From Mucilaginibacter ginsenosidivorax (GTDB taxonomy: Bacteria; Bacteroidota; Bacteroidia; Sphingobacteriales; Sphingobacteriaceae), in NCBI RefSeq assembly GCF_007971525.1, contig NZ_CP042437.1, positions 744,001 through 808,000 on the forward strand: a stretch of DNA of 64,000 bases. Direction: 5' to 3'. This document shows positions 33,407 through 44,179 of the stretch, one piece after another. Made by a program: the position numbers and the translations under genes. Positions within the stretch are counted from its first letter, which is position 1; every line of letters starts with the position of its first letter. The notes beneath the pieces are model-generated. The model was not told the origin of the DNA. It saw only the letters and a program-made list of their open reading frames with translations, and did no database searches.

Positions 33407-34510
33407 ATGAGGACTTTTATACACCGGTACCTGATGGTTATCGACAGGTTTATTATTAAAAAATACCTGGGCACATTTGTGTTTACGATGGCCATTTTCG
33501 CGGCTATTTCGGTAGTGTTTGACATCTCCGAGAAGCTGGATAACTTTACCAGCAGGCACGCTACACTACACGATATTGTATTTAAATACTATGCGGGCTT
33601 TGTGCCTTTTTACCTGAATTTACTATCGCCATTAATCAACTTTTTGGCAGTAATTTTCTTTACGGCCAAGATGGCAAACCAAACAGAAATCGTTCCGATA
33701 CTGAGTGGCAAGGCCAGTTTTAACCGCTTTTTGAGGCCTTATTTTATAGCGGCATCGCTCATATTTGTGGTATCGTTTTTTGCCAATGTGTACCTTATCC
33801 CGTATACAAACCACCTCAAAAACGACTTTGAAAACGCCAACGGCATCACCGATAACGACCCTACCAAGAGCGAGGTGCACATGCAAATTGATAAACATAC
33901 CTATGTTTACCTGGCCAATTACGACCCAACTGTGCACACTGGTTACACCTTTATTATGGAGAAATTTAACGGTGACACCCTGCGCGAAAAGCTGATTGCC
34001 CAGCAGGTAACCTACGATTCTGTGAAAAGGATCTGGGCTTTAAAGAACTACGACGTTAGATATATTAAAGGATTAAAGGAACAATTTATCCACAATCCGG
34101 GCCAAAAAGATACCGTACTGGACATGCACCCGACGGACTTTATTGTATATGATAACGTATACGCGGCTATGTCATTAAGCGAATTGAACAAGAATATCGA
34201 CAAAGAAAAACTACGCCGGCCCGAGGTTTTAAACAACTTATATTACGAAAAATACCACCGCTTTGTGTACCCTTTATCGGCATATGTTTTAACCGTATTG
34301 GGGGTGGCGCTATCGTCGCGCAAGGTGCGTGGCGGCGTGGGATTACCGCTTGGGATCGGAATTTTGTTGTGCTTTACCTACATCATTATCGAGAAATTCT
34401 CGATCGTATTTTCGATAAAAGGCGGTGTCCCGCCAATTTTTACGGTGCTAATTCCTAATACATTATTTGGTATCTTAGGTTATTACGTGCTATTAAAAGC
34501 GCCTAAATAG
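33407..34510 (+). CDS. LptF/LptG-family permease (YjgP/YjgQ)
   Basis: Inner-membrane subunit of the LPS transporter, 367 residues. Three N-terminal TMs (about 20-40, 60-85, 105-125), a large periplasmic beta-rich domain (about 130-275) and three C-terminal TMs (about 290-305, 315-333, 343-362). DRFIIKKYLGTFVFTMAIF at the N-terminus is typical. The ATG at 33407 or the one at 33434 (MVIDRF) could be used. Which of LptF or LptG it is cannot be decided here. Confidence 0.88.
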   Translation: MRTFIHRYLMVIDRFIIKKYLGTFVFTMAIFAAISVVFDISEKLDNFTSRHATLHDIVFKYYAGFVPFYLNLLSPLINFLAVIFFTAKMANQTEIVPILSGKASFNRFLRPYFIAASLIFVVSFFANVYLIPYTNHLKNDFENANGITDNDPTKSEVHMQIDKHTYVYLANYDPTVHTGYTFIMEKFNGDTLREKLIAQQVTYDSVKRIWALKNYDVRYIKGLKEQFIHNPGQKDTVLDMHPTDFIVYDNVYAAMSLSELNKNIDKEKLRRPEVLNNLYYEKYHRFVYPLSAYVLTVLGVALSSRKVRGGVGLPLGIGILLCFTYIIIEKFSIVFSIKGGVPPIFTVLIPNTLFGILGYYVLLKAPK

Positions 34511-34562
34511 TGTTAAAAAGTATCGAAAAAGTATTCAAAAATTGAAATAAATTGCCAAAAAA

Positions 34563-35465
34563 TTGGATAAAAATACCACAAAAGCGCTCAATAAGAACCT
34601 GATTATACTCCATTTTACAGTTTTTATCTGGGGCTTTACCGGCATTTTGGGTCAATTAATTACCATTTCGGCGGTACAATTGGTGTGGTACCGGGTTTTA
34701 ATTGCCTTTGTTTCGTTATTTTTATACTTTAAATTCAGCAAAACCGACTTCAAAGTAGAGCGAAAAACCATGCTAAAAATGGTCTTTACGGGCGCTTTGG
34801 TGGGCGGCCATTGGATACTTTTCTTCGCCTCCATCAAGCTTTCTACCGTGCCGGTGTCGTTAGTTTGCCTCTCCAGCATCACTTTATTTACTGCCATTTT
34901 CGAGCCGTTGATTAACAAAACCAGGATCTCAAAGTTAGAAATCATGGCGGGTTTATTAATCATTACCGGCATCGTATTAATTTTCAAATTCGAAACTCAA
35001 TACACTAAGGGGATAATAGCCGGGCTGGCGAGCGCAGTTTGCGCTGCACTTTTTGCCATTATCAATTCGCGGTTTGTTAAAAAAAGCGAAGCCCCCATCA
35101 TTGCGTTTTATGAGCTGACAGGGGCATTTTTCTGGATCTCATTATATCTTTTTGCAACCAACGGATACAACCAAAAACTACTTTTAAAACCGGCAGATAT
35201 TGGTTACCTGGTACTGCTTGGCACGGTGTGCACCTCTCTTGCTTATGTTGCCGGGGTATCCGTTATGCGCGAACTTTCGGCTTTCCGGGTGGCGCTTATC
35301 ACCAACCTCGAGCCGGTATATGGTATCATCATGGCCTTTATTTTCTTTGGCGATATGAATAAAATGTCTATCGGTTTTTGGGGCGGATCGGTACTTATCC
35401 TGTCTACCATCTTCCTCTACCCGGTTGCCCAATCGCAAATTGCCAGGCGTAAAAATCGCGGCTAA
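34563..35465 (+). CDS. EamA-family (DMT) transporter
   Basis: Ten predicted TM helices in two EamA repeats across 300 residues: HFTVFIWGFTGILGQLI opens the first, GIIAGLASAVCAALFAII the second, with a conserved LEPVYGIIMAFIFFGD near the end. Start is a TTG at 34563, chosen because an in-frame stop lies at 34548-34550 and no ATG occurs until far into the first repeat. It begins 52 bp after the permease. Substrate (amino acid, nucleoside or other) not predictable. Confidence 0.85.
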   Translation: MDKNTTKALNKNLIILHFTVFIWGFTGILGQLITISAVQLVWYRVLIAFVSLFLYFKFSKTDFKVERKTMLKMVFTGALVGGHWILFFASIKLSTVPVSLVCLSSITLFTAIFEPLINKTRISKLEIMAGLLIITGIVLIFKFETQYTKGIIAGLASAVCAALFAIINSRFVKKSEAPIIAFYELTGAFFWISLYLFATNGYNQKLLLKPADIGYLVLLGTVCTSLAYVAGVSVMRELSAFRVALITNLEPVYGIIMAFIFFGDMNKMSIGFWGGSVLILSTIFLYPVAQSQIARRKNRG

Positions 35466-36519
35466 GCTTTCCATATTCTTTGCGTTGTTCCATTTTCTTT
35501 GATCAGTTCTCCCTGGTTAGTTTTATATTCTGCCCACTATTTAGCATCCAAAATTTGCTACTCATCCAGGTATTTCCCGCCCCCAAAAGTGGCTGGGTAG
35601 GGGATAAATCCTCGTGCCGTAAAATGCCGTTTTAAAGCCCCGTAAGCAATTATAATTTTTCGGCGCATTCCTGCCTGTTTAAATCAACTTGCGTGGATTA
35701 GCGGCAAAATCTCATTTTTAGTTAGTGTATATAAAAATACAAATAGCAAAAATGAACAGAAATGCCTTAAACAGCATTTTATCGAAAAAAATCTATTAAT
35801 AAAATCGTAAATCAGTATTTATATAAAATACACAATAATTTAAAAATCAATTATATATAAAAGTTATCGAAAGTTAAAATTAAACAAACGCTATCTAAGT
35901 TAAAATTCAAAATACTAAAATAATTAGCACAATGAAATAACATGCATATAAATTGAGTTTATAACTCATAAAATGAACTATTTAAGCTTTATTATTTAAT
36001 CAAATAGTACACCTCAGCATTCGTGACATAGCAAAACAGCAAAGTGTACTGAATATAAAAATGAGAATTCTAAATAATTGAAGCCAGCTAACCCTTTTGT
36101 ATACCGGACCAGAAAACGAACAGAAAAAAATTGCTTCTCATCAACGAAAACGCCCGGGCAATTTGCGTCAAAAAAATCCCGGGTTAGAAAAATTGAGAGC
36201 GCACAGCCTGCCAGATAACGCCGATGAAAATTACATGACCCGGGCGATTGGAAGTCCACCTCCCTACCAAAAAACCCACCATTAAAAACAAGCATTTTTT
36301 TAGTGACGGAATTTAACGCTGAAATTTTTCCGCGTAAAAAATGGGCATGTATAGGCTGGAAAATTTGACCGGGGATAATTACAATTTTGGATCATTTAAT
36401 TATCAACTGCCGGGCTGTCTCAAATCTCACATCTAATATCTCATGTCCAAAACTTCCTTTTATTTCAACATTAAAAACTGCATCTTGTATTAACTGTTAA
36501 CTTTAACAAATCAAACACC
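35466..36519. other. 1.05-kb AT-rich spacer without a recognisable gene
   Basis: 35700-36000 is extremely AT-rich. Short open frames on both strands around 36014-36295 have no recognisable homology, ribosome sites or codon character. No tRNA-like cloverleaf or long inverted repeat was noticed. Confidence 0.5.
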
Positions 36520-36798
36520 ATGAGCATAAAAACCATCACCATAGTTATCATCACAATTTTGCTTACGGCTGCGCTTGCCCAAAATACCGACAATGTAACC
36601 TTCGCATTTTTGTTCATGAGTTTCAGGGTATCCAAACTGGCCATCATGATCACCATGACCCTTGTAGGTTTTATCCTGGGCTTTATGGTGGGCCGGCCCA
36701 AAAAAGCAAAATATGATATTGAGGGCTACCACGACAGCATCCACCAAAAAGAAGATAAAAATACACTAAGTGACGAAGACAGGGAATACATTAACTAA
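36520..36798 (+). CDS. LapA-domain (DUF1049) membrane protein, 92 aa
   Basis: Small inner-membrane protein. TM 1 at about 3-21 (IKTITIVIITILLTAALAQN), TM 2 at about 40-60 (LAIMITMTLVGFILGFMVGR), and a charged cytosolic tail. The NTDNVTFAFLFMSFRVSKLA link between helices is typical of LapA/DUF1049 proteins, some of which regulate LPS synthesis. Followed 5 bp later by the dehydrogenase gene. Confidence 0.75.
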   Translation: MSIKTITIVIITILLTAALAQNTDNVTFAFLFMSFRVSKLAIMITMTLVGFILGFMVGRPKKAKYDIEGYHDSIHQKEDKNTLSDEDREYIN

Positions 36799-36802
36799 CA
36801 CT

Positions 36803-37690
36803 ATGAAAAATAAAATCGGATTTATCGGCCTTGGCAACATGGGCATCCACATGGCCAAAAACCTTATCGAGGCAGGCTACCATCTGCAGGTTCATAACCG
36901 CACCCTCAACAAAGCCGACGAGCTTGACCAGGCCGGCATCACCAAATGCCAAACACCCGCCGAAGCCGCCGCCGGCGTACCCATCGTGATAACCATGCTG
37001 TCAGAAGATGAGGTGCTGCGAGAATCGGTTACAGGCCCCGACGGAATTTTAAAAACGCTACAGCCAAATGCTGTGCACATATCCATGAGCACCATATCGC
37101 CCGAAACGGCCGTTGAACTGGCCAAAGCCCATGAGCAGGCGGGCAGCCATTACCTGGCTTCACCCGTTTTCGGAAGGCCTGAGGCGGCGGCAGCAAAAAA
37201 ACTTTTCATTTGCGTTTCCGGCCCTCAACAGGTAAAAGACACCGTCAAACCAGTGCTCGGGTGCCTGGGCCAGGCCATACACGATTTTGGCGAAGAAGTT
37301 GGCGGCGCCAACGTGGTGAAGATTGCCGGCAACTTCATGATCATGGCCTCGATGGAGATGATGGCCGAGGCCTACACCCTTGCCGAGAAGAACGGGCTTG
37401 ACCGTGCGCAGGTGGCTAACTTTTTTGGCTCAACGTTATTCAACGCCCCCATTTATCAGAACTATGGAAGGTTAATTGCAAACAAGCAATATGAACCGGT
37501 AGGATTCAAAGCCAAATTAGGCTATAAAGACGCCCGCCTTGCCTTTAAACTGTCGCAGGCGAGCTACACACCCATGCCACTTGTAAACGCCGTTCACAGC
37601 CGCTTATTAAGCGCCGTAGCAAAAGGACTTGGCGACAAGGACTGGGTAGAGGGTTTTGGCCGGGGCGTAAGCGAAGATGCCGGACTTTAA
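36803..37690 (+). CDS. NAD(P)-dependent beta-hydroxyacid dehydrogenase
   Basis: Member of the 3-hydroxyisobutyrate/6-phosphogluconate dehydrogenase family, 295 residues. Rossmann motif IGFIGLGNMGIHMAKNL at the start, VHISMSTISPETAVELAK, YLASPVFGRPEAAAAKKLFI and VKIAGNFMIMASMEMMAEAY with the catalytic Lys region. ATG at 36803 is preferred; an upstream GTG at 36770 would overlap the previous gene. Substrate unknown (hydroxyisobutyrate, tartronate semialdehyde or others). High GC locally relative to its flanks. Confidence 0.87.
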   Translation: MKNKIGFIGLGNMGIHMAKNLIEAGYHLQVHNRTLNKADELDQAGITKCQTPAEAAAGVPIVITMLSEDEVLRESVTGPDGILKTLQPNAVHISMSTISPETAVELAKAHEQAGSHYLASPVFGRPEAAAAKKLFICVSGPQQVKDTVKPVLGCLGQAIHDFGEEVGGANVVKIAGNFMIMASMEMMAEAYTLAEKNGLDRAQVANFFGSTLFNAPIYQNYGRLIANKQYEPVGFKAKLGYKDARLAFKLSQASYTPMPLVNAVHSRLLSAVAKGLGDKDWVEGFGRGVSEDAGL

Positions 37691-37868
37691 GATTTCGGAA
37701 TTGGGATTTTCGATTTCGGATTTATTAAGATTTGGAATTTGATTTTTCTCAGTCTTGATTCTTAACTCTTGATTCCTGACTCTAAGAAAAAGTTTCTCAA
37801 TAAAATCCTAATTTCGCCGTTGTTGAATTAATTAAAAAATTATCTTCTATTAAAATTATCTTCTATTT

Positions 37869-38753
37869 ATGATAAAGAAAACTTTTGTATGGGTGGCGGT
37901 TTGCGCGTTAGGCGCAACCATGTCATGCCAGGGAAAACCAACCGATAAATCGGCCAGTACATCCGCCACAAGCCCTGTGCCTACCGCAGCAGCCTCAGTA
38001 GATAACAAAGCCGTGATGGCGCGTAAACAGGTGCCTATTGTTTGCTACCACCAGATACGCGATTGGAAGCCTACCGATTCCAAAGGTGCTAAAGACTACA
38101 TTGTTCAGGTTGCTGCATTTAAGGAGCATATAAAAATGCTGGCCGATAGTGGCTACCACACCATTTTGCCCGATCAGTTGTACGCCTACCTTACAACCGG
38201 CGCGGCATTGCCAAAAAAACCAATAATGCTTACGTTTGATGATACCGACCTTGATCAATTTACTATTGCCGATCCCACGCTTAAAAAGTACGGTTTTAAG
38301 GCGGTTTATTTTGTAATGACAGTATCATTAGGCCGCCCGCATTATATGACCGCAGACATGGTCAAAAAGCTATCAGACGAGGGCAACGTAATTGCCAGCC
38401 ATACCTGGGACCATCACCGGGTAGACAAGTACTCGCATAATTCAGAAATCAAGATTAAAGGCAAAAACGGTAAAATAACCACCAAGCCCGTTGATGACTG
38501 GGTTACCCAGATTGACAAGCCAACCAAAAAGCTGGAAGAAATTACCGGCAAAAAAATAGAATATTTTGCCTACCCATTTGGCGTATGGAAAAAACCCGTA
38601 TTGCCCGAGATTCAAAAGAAGGGTTTTAAAATAGCTTTCCAGCTTGCCGACAAACGCGACCCCGATTATCCGCTAATGACCGTTCGCCGCATTTTAGACA
38701 GCGGTTACTGGACAACCAAAACTTTTAGCAATAGCGTAAGGAATAGTTTCTAA
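37869..38753 (+). CDS. polysaccharide deacetylase (NodB-type) lipoprotein
   Basis: Exported carbohydrate esterase family 4 protein, 294 residues. Lipobox ATMSC with Cys20, a low-complexity Thr/Ser/Ala linker, then the NodB domain: IMLTFDDTDLDQF (metal Asp about 118-119), VIASHTWDHHRVDKY (metal His pair) and FAYPFGVWKK. Likely acts on peptidoglycan or extracellular polysaccharide at the cell surface. Stands alone; followed by a C/G-rich hairpin region and a terminator. Confidence 0.88.
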   Translation: MIKKTFVWVAVCALGATMSCQGKPTDKSASTSATSPVPTAAASVDNKAVMARKQVPIVCYHQIRDWKPTDSKGAKDYIVQVAAFKEHIKMLADSGYHTILPDQLYAYLTTGAALPKKPIMLTFDDTDLDQFTIADPTLKKYGFKAVYFVMTVSLGRPHYMTADMVKKLSDEGNVIASHTWDHHRVDKYSHNSEIKIKGKNGKITTKPVDDWVTQIDKPTKKLEEITGKKIEYFAYPFGVWKKPVLPEIQKKGFKIAFQLADKRDPDYPLMTVRRILDSGYWTTKTFSNSVRNSF

Positions 38754-38762
38754 GCCCCCTAA

Positions 38763-38816
38763 CCCCCTGAAGGGGGAATGTAAAACGGCCTTTCTTTTTT
38801 AAGAGGGGCCGTTTTT
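38763..38816 (+). terminator. G/C hairpin and Rho-independent terminator
   Basis: CCCCCTGAAGGGGG forms a tight hairpin at about 38763-38776, followed by AAACGGCC (38783-38790)/GGCCGTTT (38807-38814) with TTTTTG after it. It lies just past the deacetylase stop. Confidence 0.7.
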
Positions 38817-38895
38817 GTTTGTGTTCGTCTACACTTCAATGCATTGGCTATTTCGTAAATACTACAAGACATTGAAAGCCATTTTACAATTTGTC

Positions 38896-39171
38896 ATTGC
38901 GAGGAACCATCAGGGAAAACCTAAAAAAATATCATGACGTGCAACCAAATACAGTTAAATCAATGTTCTAAACTACCGTCATTGCGAGGTACGAAGCAAT
39001 ACCGAACTATATGGGACTTAGCATGTAGGAGATTGCTTCGTACCTCGCAATGACGGGGATTTAATTTTGATAGTCAACAACTTACAAACACGTCATTATA
39101 AGATACGAAGCAATCTCGTAGCCAACGCATAAACGACATACAAATCCGATATATATTAGCTACGAGATTGC
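38896..39171. repeat. GTCATTGCGAGG-type dispersed palindromes
   Basis: A single arm at about 38896 (TGTCATTGCGAGGAACC) is followed by a perfect 25-bp inverted repeat, 38976-39000 and 39032-39056 (core CATTGCGAGGTACGAAGCAA), and a second element with arms GCAATCTCGTAGC (39110-39122) and its complement (39159-39171). This palindrome family is dispersed in many genomes. No gene in the 460-bp spacer. Confidence 0.85.
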
Positions 39172-39215
39172 CACACTATCGCTCACAAAGACATCCATAC
39201 ATAACGTTATTCGCC

Positions 39216-41102
39216 CTATTTTTTGCCAGCCAAATACTTATCTAAAAACGCCAGGGTTCTGTTGGCTGTTGTTATCTGGTCTTCCTTTTTGGTAAAACCA
39301 TGGCCTTCGTTAGGATAGGTAATGTATTCAACGGGCACGCCATTCTTTTTTACACCATCCACAATTTCCTTGCTTTCAATCGGCAATACCCGCACATCGT
39401 TCATCCCCTGGAAAACAATTAGCGGCTTGTTGATGGTTTGGTAATGAAACAAAGGCGAAATCTTTTTCAGGTGTACGCTATCCGCCGAGTACGGATCGCC
39501 CAGTTCCTCGTAAAGGGCCTTGCGCTGGGCTTCCCAATACGGAGGGATACTTTTGAGTGTCCGTATCCAGTTGGCTACGCCAAAGAGGTCTACCCCTACT
39601 TTAAATTCGTTAGGATGAAAGGCAAGGGCGCCCAGTACCATGCAGCCTCCGTAGCTGCCGCCCAGTATGCCTATTTTCGCGGTATCGATGTAAGCTTGTT
39701 GCTGTAACCATTTTTTACCCCAAATGCAGTCCTTTAAATCGCCGTTGCTGTGGTCTTTGTTATCCAGCTTGTAAAAAGTTTTACCATAACCGCTGCTGCC
39801 CCGGTTGTTAACCGCCAAAACCGCGTAGCCATGGTTTACCAAAAACTGTATTTGATTACTAAAGCTGGTTGTGGTTTGGCCGCCCGGCCCGCCGTGTATC
39901 CAAAGTATAGCCGGCACCGATTTATCTTTGCTGGCATTTTTAGGTTTGTAATAAATCGCAGGAATTTCCAGCCCGTCAAAAGATTTAAAATGGACAACTT
40001 CTGCGCTTACCAAATCATCACTGCTTACCGCCGGATTTAGTGTGCGGGTTATCGGTTTTAATTCCTTCCTCTCAAAATTATAAACGTAAAGGTTATTGGG
40101 GCTTGTGCTGCTACCTACCGTAAGCATTATATTTTTCTCGCTTGGGGAAAACACTGCCGACTTAGCCTCGCCATCTTTAATTTCCGGAAAATCCATTTGC
40201 TTACCGGTACTGTTATCAAACAGCAAAACCCTGGTTTTGCCATCGGCATTTACATACACGGTGTAATATTTTTCCAGGTCGCTTAGTTCCATGCCAACAA
40301 CATCCCAGTTGGTGCTGTAAACTTTGGCGGTTGCCCCGGTTGCCAGGTTATATTTTACCAGGTAACTAAATTCGCTTCCGTCGTTGGTAATGTAGTACAG
40401 GCTCGAATCGCCTTTGGTGAAAGCCGCCGGGTACCAGGTTGCGTCTTTATCGTTACTTAGCTTTTTGGTAGCTTTTGTTGTCCTATCGTAAAGGTACAAC
40501 TCGTTTTTATCGGTAGTGATAGATTTGGTTAAGGCAATGTACCGCTCGGATTTTGAAACAGGGCCGGGCGAATAGCCGTCGTTGTTTTCATATAGCAGCT
40601 CATCCTTCCAGCTTTTTACATCAAGTTTATAAACGTCAAAAAACTTAGGGTCGCGCTTGTTGCTTACAACGTAAAGGTACTTTTTATCGGCACTCCAGCC
40701 GTTTGTACTATTGGTGGTATTTGCCCACGGTGTAAGATCCTTCACCGGCGAGCCGTCTGCCTTTTGCAGGTAGATGTGACTATTTTCGTTACCACCCTGG
40801 TCGGCGCTGTATAAAAAATCATTGGTACCCGGCACGTAGCCTATAGAAAAATAGGAGTCTTTGGCTGAATGGGTGAGTTGCTTTGATGAGGTATCGGCCA
40901 AATTAATGGCGTAAATATTAAATATCCCGCTGCTGTTATCTTCAATAAGCACCTTGGTCTCGTCGGCATTAAAGCCCGCCCCGCCAATTGATTTATTTTT
41001 ATACAACTGCTCAATGGTGTATGATTTTACAACAGCAGGCTTATCTGTGTTTTTGCACGCGCTGAACATTACAGCCACGGCCAGTAAGGATAGGTATTTC
41101 AT
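39216..41102 (-). CDS. S9 prolyl-oligopeptidase-family lipoprotein peptidase
   Basis: Exported serine peptidase, 628 residues. Lipobox FSAC with Cys16. Residues about 30-360 are a beta-propeller (repeated blades such as DSYFSIGYVPGTNDFLYSAD). The alpha/beta-hydrolase domain has ILWIHGGPGG, nucleophile Ser in GGSYGGCMVLG (about 482), Asp in VFQGMNDVRV and His in NEGHGF. Likely a dipeptidyl or acylaminoacyl peptidase facing the periplasm. No partner genes adjoin it. Confidence 0.9.
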   Translation of the reverse strand: MKYLSLLAVAVMFSACKNTDKPAVVKSYTIEQLYKNKSIGGAGFNADETKVLIEDNSSGIFNIYAINLADTSSKQLTHSAKDSYFSIGYVPGTNDFLYSADQGGNENSHIYLQKADGSPVKDLTPWANTTNSTNGWSADKKYLYVVSNKRDPKFFDVYKLDVKSWKDELLYENNDGYSPGPVSKSERYIALTKSITTDKNELYLYDRTTKATKKLSNDKDATWYPAAFTKGDSSLYYITNDGSEFSYLVKYNLATGATAKVYSTNWDVVGMELSDLEKYYTVYVNADGKTRVLLFDNSTGKQMDFPEIKDGEAKSAVFSPSEKNIMLTVGSSTSPNNLYVYNFERKELKPITRTLNPAVSSDDLVSAEVVHFKSFDGLEIPAIYYKPKNASKDKSVPAILWIHGGPGGQTTTSFSNQIQFLVNHGYAVLAVNNRGSSGYGKTFYKLDNKDHSNGDLKDCIWGKKWLQQQAYIDTAKIGILGGSYGGCMVLGALAFHPNEFKVGVDLFGVANWIRTLKSIPPYWEAQRKALYEELGDPYSADSVHLKKISPLFHYQTINKPLIVFQGMNDVRVLPIESKEIVDGVKKNGVPVEYITYPNEGHGFTKKEDQITTANRTLAFLDKYLAGKK

Positions 41103-41388
41103 TTTTAGGTTTAATTTTCAGCAAGTTATGGCAAATATTCTGCAAAAACAAAAGAGCCTCACCCTGTTATATCCAACAAAGAAGACTTTTAATTGGCAAC
41201 CTGTTCTTATTAATCCGGACGTTGCCTGCGGCCGCGCTTTACGCTTATACTGCACAGGCATTATGCGCGGGGCCGGTATCCGCTGCAATCGCTAACGTGA
41301 ATTGTGTGAACCAGAATTTCCAGAATTAAAGAATTAACCGGATAAAAAACAGCAGTGTTGCACAACATTCGTAACTACAGGGCACAAA

Positions 41389-41417
41389 AAAAGCCCGCTA
41401 TTCACATAACGGGCTTT
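41389..41417 (-). terminator. Rho-independent terminator after slyD
   Basis: On the minus strand AAAGCCCG pairs with CGGGCTTT across a 12-nt loop and runs into seven T. It lies 24 bp past the stop of the FKBP gene. Confidence 0.8.
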
Positions 41418-41440
41418 CAAATATTTTACGATCAATAAAA

Positions 41441-41938
41441 TTAGTGAGCGTGATGACCATCAGGGCCGTGAGCGTGGCCATGCGATAATTCTTCGGGCGT
41501 TGCCGGGCGTACGTTCAGGATACTGCCTTTAAAGTGCAGTTCCTGGCCGGCCATGGGGTGATTAAGATCAACAATTACCGAATCTTCGGCTATTGATACT
41601 ACCTGGGCCTGAAAACGGTTACCATTGTTATCCTGTAAAGGCAAAATACTGCCAATTTCAGGAAGCTCTGTTCCCTGGAACATTTCCTTTGGCAGGTTGG
41701 CTACAGCTTCTTCATCATATTCGCCATAAGCATCGCCTGCAGCTAAGCGGAATTCATAAGTATCCCCTGTTGAAAGGCTGCTTAAGTTTTCTTCAAATTT
41801 GGGCAGCATCTGGCCGGCACCAAATAAAAAGGTTAAAGGTTGTTCTTGTGTGGCACTTTCTGTTAAAGTTTCGGTACCATCCTGGTCAACATACAAATCG
41901 TAAGTTAATGACACTACGTGCTGTGGTTCAATCTTCAT
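41441..41938 (-). CDS. slyD: FKBP-type peptidyl-prolyl isomerase, SlyD family
   Basis: Cytosolic isomerase/chaperone, 165 residues. N-terminal FKBP strands (HVVSLTYDLYVDQDGTETL), QPLTFLFGAGQMLPKFEENL with the FKBP pocket, the inserted flap domain (AAGDAYGEYDEEAVANLPKE) and the return GQELHFKGSILNVRPATPEE are all SlyD-like. The C-terminus SHGHAHGPDGHHAH is His-rich and probably binds nickel or zinc. Followed by a clear terminator; 25 bp from the gene upstream. Confidence 0.93.
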   Translation of the reverse strand: MKIEPQHVVSLTYDLYVDQDGTETLTESATQEQPLTFLFGAGQMLPKFEENLSSLSTGDTYEFRLAAGDAYGEYDEEAVANLPKEMFQGTELPEIGSILPLQDNNGNRFQAQVVSIAEDSVIVDLNHPMAGQELHFKGSILNVRPATPEELSHGHAHGPDGHHAH

Positions 41939-41963
41939 TGTTACTGTTTTTATAAATAAGCAA

Positions 41964-43973
41964 TCAGGCCTGCATTTGTTTTAGTGCGTCGGCCGTGTTA
42001 TTAGCAGGTAATCCGCAGGTTTTATCTATACAAACAAATATTTGTGTTGATTTACCAAACTTATCCTGTAACAAAGGTAAACTTCCTTTTGTACCTCCCA
42101 ATATAATTTTATTGGGTATGTAATTATTTTCAAGTTCCTTTCTTACAGTTTCGGCTTCGGGGCCGGTTACTGCAACTTCATAAATGCCAAACACTTCATC
42201 AAGCAATAACATAGTCCAGTTTGAATAAGCTGTACCATACTTTGCCAGCTGCGGCATAATGTTGCGTAACAGCTGTGCCGAAACCGCTGCATAGCTTTCA
42301 TTATCAAAAAGCAGGCCCAATTTTTTAAGGTTGCGCGCCATTGCCGAATTACTGGCCGGCGTAACCCCGTCCATAATTTCCGATTTCCGGGCTATCAATT
42401 GCTCATCATCATCGGCAGTGTAAAAAAAAATGCCGTTAATTTCGTCGTAATAATGGGCTATAGCGGTATCTGTAAGGGCTTTTGCCTGCTGCAGCCAATC
42501 TTCATTGAAGGTAACCTCGTACAAAGCGATGAGGCCGTCAATAATATTGGCATAATCATCCAAAAACGCTACCGGCATACCATCAGTTACCGGGCTGCCG
42601 TACACACGTGAGAGCCTGCCATTTTGACCTACAAGGTTATTCAGGATAAAATCAGCGTTCTTCAGAGCAAGTTCCAGGTACCCCGGCTCATCAAAAGCCC
42701 GGTAGGCTTCGCACAGTCCTTTTAGCATTAACCCGTTCCATGATGCCAGTATTTTATTGTCCAGGCCTGGCCTGATACGGTGGCTGCGGGCTTCGAACAC
42801 CATCTTGCGGGATGCCTTTACTTGTGTGAGCAAATCATCTACTCCTAAACCCAGCTTTTCGGCCAGTTGCGCGTCCGTTTCTTTTCTGAAGAGCACGTTG
42901 GAGTGTTCTTCTTCCCAGTTGCCATCTTCGGTAATATGGTAGTAGATACAAAACAAGTCGGCATCATCGCCCAAAATGGCTTGTATTTCGGTTTTAGTAA
43001 AAATATAAAATTTACCCTCTACCCCTTCGCTATCGGCATCCAGGGCCGAGTAAAAACCCATATCCGGCGATGCCAGTTCAGTTGTGGCAAAATGGATGAT
43101 CTCGTCAACCACTGTTTTATACAATTCATCGGGCTGCCAGGTGTAGGCTTCGGAGTACAGGGTAATGAGCTGTGCATTGTCATACAGCATTTTTTCAAAA
43201 TGCGGCACGTGCCAGCGGCCATCAACCGAGTAGCGGGCAAAGCCTCCGCCTACATGATCGTAGATACCCCCGAAGGCCATTTTATGCAGGGTAAGCTTTA
43301 CCTGTTTGGCAATTTCGCCGTCGTTGGTTAAATGCGCGTAACGCATCAGCAGCTGCCAGTTATTGGGCATCGGGAATTTGGGCGCATTGCCTGTGCCGCC
43401 CTCGTGCCTGTCGAAATAACGTTTCCAGTTATCACCGATAACTTTCAGGTCATCCTTGGTATAATCAGGCTGATCGGCTATAAATTGGATCGATTCATAT
43501 TTTTGGATCCCGTCGGTCAGGCGAACGGCGTACTCTTCCGCTTCATCGGGTTTTTGTTTATAAAAATCGGCCAGGTTAAACAGCAGCGATGTCCAGTCGT
43601 TTTTACGAAAATAGGTGCCGCCGTAAATTGGCCGCTGATCTGGCAGGCAAATACAGTTTAGCGGCCAGCCGCCACGGCCGCTCATCAGCTGCACCGCGCT
43701 CATGTAAATCTGGTCAACATCGGGCCGCTCCTCCCTATCTACCTTAATGCAAACAAAATATTCGTTCATTACTGCGGCCACGGCTTCATCCTCAAAGCTT
43801 TCGTGCTCCATTACGTGGCACCAGTGGCAGGCCGAGTAGCCAATACTCACCAATATCAGTTTATTCTCCGCCTTGGCCTTATCCAGCGCTTCTTTACCCC
43901 AGGGGTACCAGTTTACAGGATTATTGGCGTGCTGCAATAAATATGGTGATGTGGAATTTGCGAGTTTATTCAT
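41964..43973 (-). CDS. YyaL/spermatogenesis-associated-20-like protein (DUF255 thioredoxin fold + six-hairpin barrel)
   Basis: 669-residue two-domain protein. The first approximately 170 residues are the DUF255 thioredoxin fold with [30 protein letters not shown] and [20 protein letters not shown]. The rest is an (alpha/alpha)6 barrel of glycosidase-like shape ([46 protein letters not shown]). Family function is poorly defined, possibly an epimerase or redox-linked activity. Probably cytosolic. Full length for the family. Confidence 0.9.
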   Translation of the reverse strand: MNKLANSTSPYLLQHANNPVNWYPWGKEALDKAKAENKLILVSIGYSACHWCHVMEHESFEDEAVAAVMNEYFVCIKVDREERPDVDQIYMSAVQLMSGRGGWPLNCICLPDQRPIYGGTYFRKNDWTSLLFNLADFYKQKPDEAEEYAVRLTDGIQKYESIQFIADQPDYTKDDLKVIGDNWKRYFDRHEGGTGNAPKFPMPNNWQLLMRYAHLTNDGEIAKQVKLTLHKMAFGGIYDHVGGGFARYSVDGRWHVPHFEKMLYDNAQLITLYSEAYTWQPDELYKTVVDEIIHFATTELASPDMGFYSALDADSEGVEGKFYIFTKTEIQAILGDDADLFCIYYHITEDGNWEEEHSNVLFRKETDAQLAEKLGLGVDDLLTQVKASRKMVFEARSHRIRPGLDNKILASWNGLMLKGLCEAYRAFDEPGYLELALKNADFILNNLVGQNGRLSRVYGSPVTDGMPVAFLDDYANIIDGLIALYEVTFNEDWLQQAKALTDTAIAHYYDEINGIFFYTADDDEQLIARKSEIMDGVTPASNSAMARNLKKLGLLFDNESYAAVSAQLLRNIMPQLAKYGTAYSNWTMLLLDEVFGIYEVAVTGPEAETVRKELENNYIPNKIILGGTKGSLPLLQDKFGKSTQIFVCIDKTCGLPANNTADALKQMQA

Positions 43974-44179
43974 AGCAGATGGTATTGCGTTATCAATGCA
44001 ATGTGCGAATATAATTGCGACTGTAAGTTAAAGTAGGATTAATTGGAAAAGTTTTAGGGGAGGTTGTGGTTAATTGAAACTAATTTGATTATAGGGTTTA
44101 AAATAATAGAACAGGGGCTGCTTTTACTTTACTGCCAATCTTCCATGAAAACATCGAGTTAACTGGTTAAGTTATCAGG

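Noticed and set aside
36014..36295. overlapping open frames on both strands in the AT-rich spacer
   Set aside because: Poor codon character, no recognisable motif; likely chance.
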